Positions 20,941 through 25,429 of a stretch of DNA of 25,429 bases are shown piece after piece (position 1 is the first letter of the stretch; every line of letters starts with the position of its first letter). Source of the stretch: JAIVGV01 sp035295985 (GTDB lineage: Bacteria; Acidobacteriota; Blastocatellia; Pyrinomonadales; Pyrinomonadaceae); contig DATHBT010000260.1 in assembly GCA_035295985.1 (NCBI GenBank), positions 1 to 25,429 of the forward strand, given 5' to 3'. Below the pieces are notes generated by a model. The model did not search any database and had not been told where the DNA came from. It saw nothing but the letters and a program-made list of their open reading frames with translations. The position numbers were made by a program, and so were the translations under genes.

Positions 20941-21993
20941 GTGAGCGAGTTATTAAACACTATGGAGCCTTCTGATGTCGAAATTCGGACTGGCCGGGCC
21001 GCCGGCGGTCAGTCCGCCCCCGCCGACGACGGTTCGACCACGCCCTCATGTGTCGCCGGGATGCACCGCTCGGGGACTTCGATGGTCGCCAATCTTCTGC
21101 ACACGTGCGGAGTGTCTCTGGGGCCGGAGGACGAGCTTAACAAGCCCGCCCCCGATAACCCCGACGGCCACTTTGAGAACCGTAGTTTCGTGGCGCTGAA
21201 CGAAGACATCCTGACCCGGTTCGGCGGGAGGTGGGACGACCCGCCGAGCTTGCCGACGGGCTGGGAGTCAGCCCCGGAGGTCGGCCCTTATCTCGAACGG
21301 GCCGAAAACCTGATAGGCCGGTTCCGCCGCCGTCACTGGGGCTGGAAAGACCCGCGCACCTCGCTCACCCTGCCCTTCTGGCAGCGACTGATTCCCGATC
21401 TCAAGATCGTCGTCTGCGTGAGGAACCCGCTGGAGGTGTCGCGCTCGTTATTGTTGCGCGGGAATCTTCAAAGCCCCTCCCCGTTCCAACTGTGGCTGAC
21501 TTACTACCGCCAACTCCTTTCCGCGGCGCGGCCCGAGCGCCGACTCGTCACCCACTACCGATCCTACTTTCACAACCCCCGCGCGGAGCTGGCGCGCGTT
21601 CTCGGCTGGCTCGGCCTCGAAGTCTCCGGCGAAACGCTGGAGGGCGCGTGCGCCCGCTTCTCCGCCGGGCTGCGCCACCACCACGCCGGGGCGAGGGAGT
21701 TGATCGAGGCGGGCGCCCCCGACGAAGTCCTCGGCACGTACTTCAGCCTTTGCGCCGAGGCCGGGCCGATCTACGGGCAGGCGCGGCAGCACGAGACGGC
21801 GGGCGACCCCGAACATTCGGCCGCGCGCGTCAACGAAGTTGATGCGTTCATCAAAGAGCTTCAGCGGCTGAGGGAGGGCCACGAGCGGCTGAGTGAAGCC
21901 TACGCCGCGCGGGAGCGGACGCTTAACGACATTCTCAACTCGAAGTCGTTCAGGCTGGTCTCCTCCTACTGGCGGCTGCGGGGCAGGAAGTGA
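20941..21993 (+). CDS. Sulfotransferase family protein (PAPS-dependent)
   Basis: A 350-residue enzyme that would move sulfate from PAPS to a glycan or other acceptor. Marks: the 5'-phosphosulfate loop GMHRSGTS (40-47), WGWKDPRTSL (133-142), and the 3'-phosphate site RNPLEVSRSL (161-170). The last 60 residues are a coiled coil (VDAFIKELQRLREGHERLSE) ending in SKSFRLVSSYWRLRGRK, a tail seen in surface-polysaccharide enzymes. The first 35 residues are not conserved; the GTG at 20941 has GGAAG upstream, the ATG at 20962 is the alternative. It is divergent from the glycosyltransferase operon and convergent with a GT2 gene, 33 bp apart. The nearby sat-cysC fusion can supply its donor. Confidence 0.88.
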   Translation: MSELLNTMEPSDVEIRTGRAAGGQSAPADDGSTTPSCVAGMHRSGTSMVANLLHTCGVSLGPEDELNKPAPDNPDGHFENRSFVALNEDILTRFGGRWDDPPSLPTGWESAPEVGPYLERAENLIGRFRRRHWGWKDPRTSLTLPFWQRLIPDLKIVVCVRNPLEVSRSLLLRGNLQSPSPFQLWLTYYRQLLSAARPERRLVTHYRSYFHNPRAELARVLGWLGLEVSGETLEGACARFSAGLRHHHAGARELIEAGAPDEVLGTYFSLCAEAGPIYGQARQHETAGDPEHSAARVNEVDAFIKELQRLREGHERLSEAYAARERTLNDILNSKSFRLVSSYWRLRGRK

Positions 21994-22026
21994 TCCCCGC
22001 TGCGGCCCCGCGGCGGGCGGCACACG

Positions 22027-22962
22027 CTACGTCTCGCCGGTCAGTTCGCCGCCCGGCTTCAGCAGCATCGACGCCAGCCGCCGGTAGCCGGCGGGGCGCA
22101 GGGCGCGCCGCGGGCTCAGGCGCACGGCGGTCAGGACGTTGGCCGCCGCGAAGCGGTAAGAGCCTTCGCGGAGGCGGCGCGCGGCCGTGTAGAGCAGCGT
22201 GTCGGCGATGCGATCCAAGGCCCGCCGCCGTACCTCCCTGCGCACGCGCGCCGGGGCGGCCTGCGCGCGTGGCAGGCGGAGCAGTTCGAGCTGATGGCGG
22301 GCGGCCCGCGCGAGCTGGCGCGACTGAGCCGAAGAGCCTTGGCCCGAAGTCGGGGTGGGCTGCCTGTAGATGCTGACCGGCTCGCCGGTGACGATCATGG
22401 GGTACAGCTCGGCGATGCGCACGAACATGTCCCAGTCGTCGATGCCCGGCAGCCGGCTGTCGAACAGCCCGACCCGCTTGAAGCACTCCTTCCTGACGAC
22501 GACGGAGATCGGCATGACGGGGAAGCCCAACTCCATCAACTCCCAGAACACGTCCCCGCCCGGGTGCTTCGGCGCCGAGACCTCGCCGGTCGGGCGACCC
22601 TCCTGATCGGCCATCAGCATCGCCCCGCAGACGAACCCGGCCTCGGGGTCGGCCTCGAGCGCCGCGACCTGCCGGTCGAGCGAGCCGGGCAGCCGCACGT
22701 CGTCGTCGTCGAGGAAGCCGACGAACTCGCCGCTGCTGACGAGCAGCCCGACGTTGCGCGCCCCCGCCACCCCTTGGTTGCGCTCGACGCGCACGTAACG
22801 GATGCCGGCGAGGCCGCGGCAGACCTCGGCCGTCTCGTCCGACGAGGCGTCGTCCACGACGACGACCTCGACGCCCGCGCCCGCCGCCCGCGCGCTCGCG
22901 ACCGCGCGCGGCAGCAGGCGCGGTCGGCTGTGCGTCGGGATGATGATGCTCAGCCTCGCCAT
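22027..22962 (-). CDS. Family 2 glycosyltransferase
   Basis: A 311-residue GT2 enzyme. It starts MARLSIIIPTHSRPRLLPRA, followed by VEVVVVDDASSDET (32-45, nucleotide-binding), RNQGVAGARNVGL, and VGFLDDDDVRLPGSL with the metal-binding Asp cluster (85-88); later GIDDWDMFVRI is the acceptor-activating acidic motif. The C-terminal about 90 residues are basic and helical, perhaps for membrane contact. The ATG at 22962 has GGGAG 5 nt upstream. The frame remains open to 23454 but the extra part lacks domain content and runs opposite the pseudogene. It probably adds a sugar to a surface glycan together with its neighbours. Confidence 0.92.
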   Translation of the reverse strand: MARLSIIIPTHSRPRLLPRAVASARAAGAGVEVVVVDDASSDETAEVCRGLAGIRYVRVERNQGVAGARNVGLLVSSGEFVGFLDDDDVRLPGSLDRQVAALEADPEAGFVCGAMLMADQEGRPTGEVSAPKHPGGDVFWELMELGFPVMPISVVVRKECFKRVGLFDSRLPGIDDWDMFVRIAELYPMIVTGEPVSIYRQPTPTSGQGSSAQSRQLARAARHQLELLRLPRAQAAPARVRREVRRRALDRIADTLLYTAARRLREGSYRFAAANVLTAVRLSPRRALRPAGYRRLASMLLKPGGELTGET

Positions 22963-23173
22963 TAGGTCTCCCAACGCGCGCCGCGGCCTGGGCGCCGGCT
23001 GCCGGGCGATTGCCGGCGCGGAGGACTGCGTCTCATTCAACACAAGTCCGAAGAAGTTGATACTATGGCGCGACCGACGAAGCGTGCGGCCGGTGGAGGA
23101 GAGCGTAACCAGCCGGCCGTCCAACGTCCCCGGGACTCGAGACAATAGCACCGCCGGGGAGGCGGGCCGCAAG
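22963..23173. other. Intergenic stretch ahead of the glycosyltransferase remnant
   Basis: I find no gene here. Its only notable item is TTGATACTATGGCGCG (23057-23072), which resembles TTGATACCATAGGCCGCG (20901-20918) upstream of the sulfotransferase. Confidence 0.5.
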
Positions 23174-23345
23174 TTGAAGATCGCCGTCCGGCACAACCTG
23201 CCGAGCGGCGGAAACGGTCGCTCTACCACCGCGTCCGCGACCGCGCGGCGCGCGGGCACGCGCTCGCCTGCTGAGGTCTGGACACGGCCGACGACTCCTA
23301 CCTGCCGCCCTCGGAGTTTGCGCCCGAGCGTATTATACCCACCGA
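23174..23345 (+). pseudogene. Frameshifted N-terminal remnant of a group 1 (GT4-like) glycosyltransferase
   Basis: A TTG at 23174 with GGGGAGG upstream begins LKIAVRHNLPSGG, the classic opening of GT4-type glycosyltransferases. After the GGAAACGG at 23210-23217 the frame is lost; continuing one frame over reads KRSLYHRVRDRAARGHALAC, then a TGA, and a third piece reads DTADDSYLPPSEFAPERIIP. At least two indels are therefore needed to restore one protein, and nothing beyond about 23345 resembles the family, so it is also truncated. An alternative is sequencing error in A- or G-runs, but the missing C-terminal half argues for decay. The remaining bases up to 23608 hold no gene I recognise. Confidence 0.6.
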
Positions 23346-23608
23346 TCTCAATTCGAGGGCGTGGCGATGGGTGTGTCGTTACGGCCGTTTCAAAAACCGA
23401 TACCTGTCCCCGCCCGCGGGCTTTTCGGCCGACTCTTCGGGGGCAGGCGCGCAATCGTCCGGCAGACGGAAAAAGGTTAACCGGCGCGCGGCCCGTCGGA
23501 GAGGGGCAAGCCCCGCCACGTAATCACCCCGACGGCCGTGCGCGACGCCGGCACGGGACGCGGCGGCTCGGCGGCCGTGACTGCTCGGTTCATCGTTCGG
23601 GGGCGCGT

Positions 23609-24184
23609 GTGCACTGGAGCGAGATAGACGGCTGGTTTCAGTGGCGATCCGGCCAGGAGGAGGCGGCCCGGCGGTTCCCGGCGGGTAGTTGTTTCGTGGA
23701 AGTCGGCAACTACCTCGGCCGGAGCCTCTGCTCCCTGGCCGAAGTCGTCGCGCAAAGCGGCAAGTCCTTCACGGTCGTCGGCGTGGACGTTTGCCGCGGC
23801 AGCGGGCCGGAAGGCCCGCGCCGCAAGGACTACCACGGCGCTGCCGTGGCGCGGGGCGGCGGCACTCTGGCCGGCGAGTTGCACCGAAACGTACTCGACT
23901 GCGGGTACGGCGACGCCGTCATGCTGATCGTCGCCGACTCCGTGGCGGCCTCGCGCCTGTTCGCCGACGCGTCGGTCGCTTGGGTCCACCTGGACGCGCG
24001 CCACGACTACGAGGGCGTGAAATCCGACATCCTCGCGTGGCGGCCGAAAGTCATGCCCGGCGGCTGGCTCTCCGGCGACGATTACGACGCGCTGAAATGG
24101 CCCGGCGTGGTGGGGGCGGTCGGCGAGCTGCTGCCCGGCGCTGCGCCGTGGTCGGAGGGGCAGTGGCGCTGGATCGTGGCGTGA
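23609..24184 (+). CDS. SAM-dependent methyltransferase-like protein (class I)
   Basis: A 191-residue protein with a Rossmann core: motif I FVEVGNYLGRS (29-39), an acidic D60 at the end of the next strand (VVGVDVC), D110 in MLIVADSVAAS, and WVHLDARHDYEGVKSDILAW (125-144) followed by LMPGG-like VMPGGWLSGDDYD. This matches the Methyltransf_24 type often found in polysaccharide and antibiotic clusters. Start is the GTG at 23609 (Gly-rich leader GGGGG upstream); the longer frame upstream to 22802 is antisense to the GT2 gene and lacks domain content. A Gln/Trp-rich N-terminus replaces part of the usual helix. It probably methylates a sugar of the surface glycan, but the substrate is a guess. Confidence 0.75.
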   Translation: MHWSEIDGWFQWRSGQEEAARRFPAGSCFVEVGNYLGRSLCSLAEVVAQSGKSFTVVGVDVCRGSGPEGPRRKDYHGAAVARGGGTLAGELHRNVLDCGYGDAVMLIVADSVAASRLFADASVAWVHLDARHDYEGVKSDILAWRPKVMPGGWLSGDDYDALKWPGVVGAVGELLPGAAPWSEGQWRWIVA

Positions 24185-24581
24185 GCGGCCGGGCTGGAGC
24201 CACAGGTGAAGGCCCGCGCCGTTCGACCCGCCGGCGACGCGGCGAGGTCTCCGGGATCACAGGCATCAACGCGTCCGGCGAGAAGAGCTTCCTATACATC
24301 GCCAGCGCCGCCTCACCCATGCGCGCTGCGAAGCCGAGGGTGACGCCCCCGGCCCGCCTGCCCGCGCCGTTCCCCGCCCCCGCGGCGGACATGACGGGCA
24401 GGATGGGAGGCAGGCTGTCAATCCGCCACGATTCACGGGTTCTGCCGTCGCCCCTCACGTCTCATGGTTTACGGTTTACGGCCTTTCTTGTAACATTGCC
24501 GCGCGTTCTCGGCCGTTGCGGTTCACGCCGGCAGTTCTTCCGAAAGATTTTCACAACAGGCAGCGCGGGGGTTTCGTTAGC
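24185..24581. other. Intergenic region with two heptamers and a possible promoter
   Basis: No gene is convincing here; an antisense frame with LGFAARMGEAALAMYRKLFS may be a fossil but matches nothing I know. Two GGTTTAC heptamers lie at 24466-24479. Confidence 0.4.
24468..24496 (+). promoter_or_regulatory. Possible promoter formed by heptamer repeats
   Basis: TTTACG (24468-24473, within the GGTTTAC heptamers), 17-bp spacer, TAACAT (24491-24496), 86 bp ahead of the next ORF. Both boxes are imperfect. Confidence 0.3.
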
Positions 24582-25429
24582 ATGGCAACGAACGAGGTCG
24601 CGGCGGGCGCGGGCGGCGCGCCGCCGGTGGCGAAGGCGGCTCCGACCGAGCAGCAGTCGGACGCCCCGGGCGCGCCGAAGAGTTTCGCGCCGGGGCAGAC
24701 GGTCTGCAACGAGAAGAACGAGAAGGGCAAGCTCTGCAACGGCCACCTCAAGCAGACGAACACGGCCGGCGAGGACGCGCTCAAACACCTGCGCGGCGAG
24801 GACGTGCTCTTCCGCTGCCAGTCGTGCGGCGCGCTCTACATGGGGCCGCCGCTCGGCCACGTGCGCGACCCGCGCAAGCAGACGCGCTTCGTCGAGCGCG
24901 AGCTGGTCGACATCCTCAACGCCGCGGGCGGCACGCTCCCGGCCTTCCGCCTGAACGAGCGCGGCGCATACGTGCCCGTCGCCGACGCCGCGCACGGCCA
25001 CGCGCCCGCGGCGAAACCCGCGGCGGCTCCGGCGGCCAAACCCGCGGCTCCCGCAGCCGCGGCCACGCCCGCGCCGGCAGCCGAGCCGGAAGAGACGCCC
25101 GAGCAGAAACGCGCGCGCAAGAAGGCAGAGGCAGAGGCGCGCAAGGCGTCGGCCGTTCCGATCCCCGGAGCCTCGGGGCCGCCGCCCGAAGGCGAGACGC
25201 CTGAGCAGAAGCTCGCGCGTCTGAAGGCCGTCGTCGAAGAGGCGAAACGGCGCAAGGAGGCCGCGGCCGCGGGCACGCCGCTCGTGCCCGGCGACGTTGC
25301 GCCCGCCGCCCCGCCCCCGCCCTCGCCGACATCGGGCACAGACTCCTCGCCCTCGGCCGACGCGCACCGCCCCGCCGCAGAAGCGCAGGCCGCGACGGGC
25401 GTCGCCTCGGCCGTGCCCCTGAGTTCCGC
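24582..25429 (+). CDS. Zinc-ribbon protein with long Ala/Pro-rich tail, 3' truncated
   Basis: The frame is open from the ATG at 24582 to the window end, so the C-terminus is missing. The first 35 residues are Ala/Gly-rich. Then a four-cysteine zinc-binding unit appears: C42, C52 (VCNEKNEKGKLCNGH) and C79, C82 (CQSCG), followed by YMGPPLGHVRDPRKQTRFVERE. From about residue 134 the sequence is low-complexity Ala/Pro with Glu/Lys helices, including two copies of a motif ETPEQKxAR (with KKAEAE or LKAVVEEAKRRKE after it). The zinc ribbon recalls nucleic-acid- or ribosome-binding small proteins, but I do not recognise the family and the tail looks like a flexible spacer. Any function is unknown. 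Confidence 0.7.
   Translation, partial: MATNEVAAGAGGAPPVAKAAPTEQQSDAPGAPKSFAPGQTVCNEKNEKGKLCNGHLKQTNTAGEDALKHLRGEDVLFRCQSCGALYMGPPLGHVRDPRKQTRFVERELVDILNAAGGTLPAFRLNERGAYVPVADAAHGHAPAAKPAAAPAAKPAAPAAAATPAPAAEPEETPEQKRARKKAEAEARKASAVPIPGASGPPPEGETPEQKLARLKAVVEEAKRRKEAAAAGTPLVPGDVAPAAPPPPSPTSGTDSSPSADAHRPAAEAQAATGVASAVPLSS

Noticed and set aside
22802..23608. N-terminal extension of the methyltransferase-like protein.
   Set aside because: It runs antisense to the start of the GT2 gene and across the glycosyltransferase remnant, has no domain content, and the domain itself begins at the GTG at 23609.
24051..24458. A minus-strand frame with LGFAARMGEAALAMYRKLFS.
   Set aside because: No Shine-Dalgarno, no known family, Arg/Pro-rich remainder, and it overlaps the methyltransferase end; at most a fossil.
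24462..25367. A long minus-strand frame opposite the zinc-ribbon gene.
   Set aside because: Arg/Gly-rich composition typical of antisense frames in G+C-rich genes, while the plus frame has a zinc unit and ordered helices.

Overview
The window is about two-thirds G+C with tightly packed genes and few intergenic gaps. Gene content fits a free-living, Gram-negative, soil-type bacterium: secreted DUF4440/SnoaL-like proteins, an exported S9 peptidase, Tat-exported MsrB, YbaB-RecR, and a sulfotransferase/glycosyltransferase cluster. The combination of high G+C, giant signalling proteins with WD40 and TIR-like domains, and many tandem-heptamer intergenic hairpins makes me think of Acidobacteriota (Blastocatellia, Pyrinomonadaceae-like). 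That placement is inference; no rRNA or tRNA gene is present to test it.

Layout. 1-5.6 kb: a 5'-truncated secreted DUF4440 protein (+), then on the minus strand msrB, hutI, an S9 peptidase and a second DUF4440 protein. The hutI-msrB gap holds a good sigma70-type promoter, a strong Shine-Dalgarno with an 11-codon ORF, overlapping hairpins and an intrinsic terminator, so msrB may have an attenuator-like leader. 5.6-11.6 kb: a minus-strand run of UvrD-like helicase, a 1058-residue WD40 / Roc-type GTPase / zinc site / SEFIR(TIR-like) protein, and an alpha/beta hydrolase whose start overlaps the stop of the big protein (TAATG). This run is the best candidate for an undescribed system, probably sensing and defence or cell-fate control. 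11.7-13.3 kb: a GntR (YtrA-type) regulator and its DUF1648 membrane partner, with a promoter/operator overlap. 13.5-17 kb: ybaB-recR (+), then an ornithine cyclodeaminase/mu-crystallin family enzyme, an orotate phosphoribosyltransferase and a NUDIX hydrolase (all -). 17-24.2 kb: a surface-glycan module with a fused ATP sulfurylase/APS kinase (makes PAPS), two DxD glycosyltransferase-like proteins, a PAPS-type sulfotransferase (+), a GT2 glycosyltransferase, a frameshifted glycosyltransferase remnant and a SAM methyltransferase-like protein. 24.6 kb to the end: a zinc-ribbon protein with a long Ala/Pro-rich tail, cut by the window edge.

Across the housekeeping part, at least six intergenic sites carry tandem repeats of a 7-bp unit. 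Most are arranged as inverted pairs and many abut or supply stop codons. The heptamer sequence differs between sites but the period is always seven.
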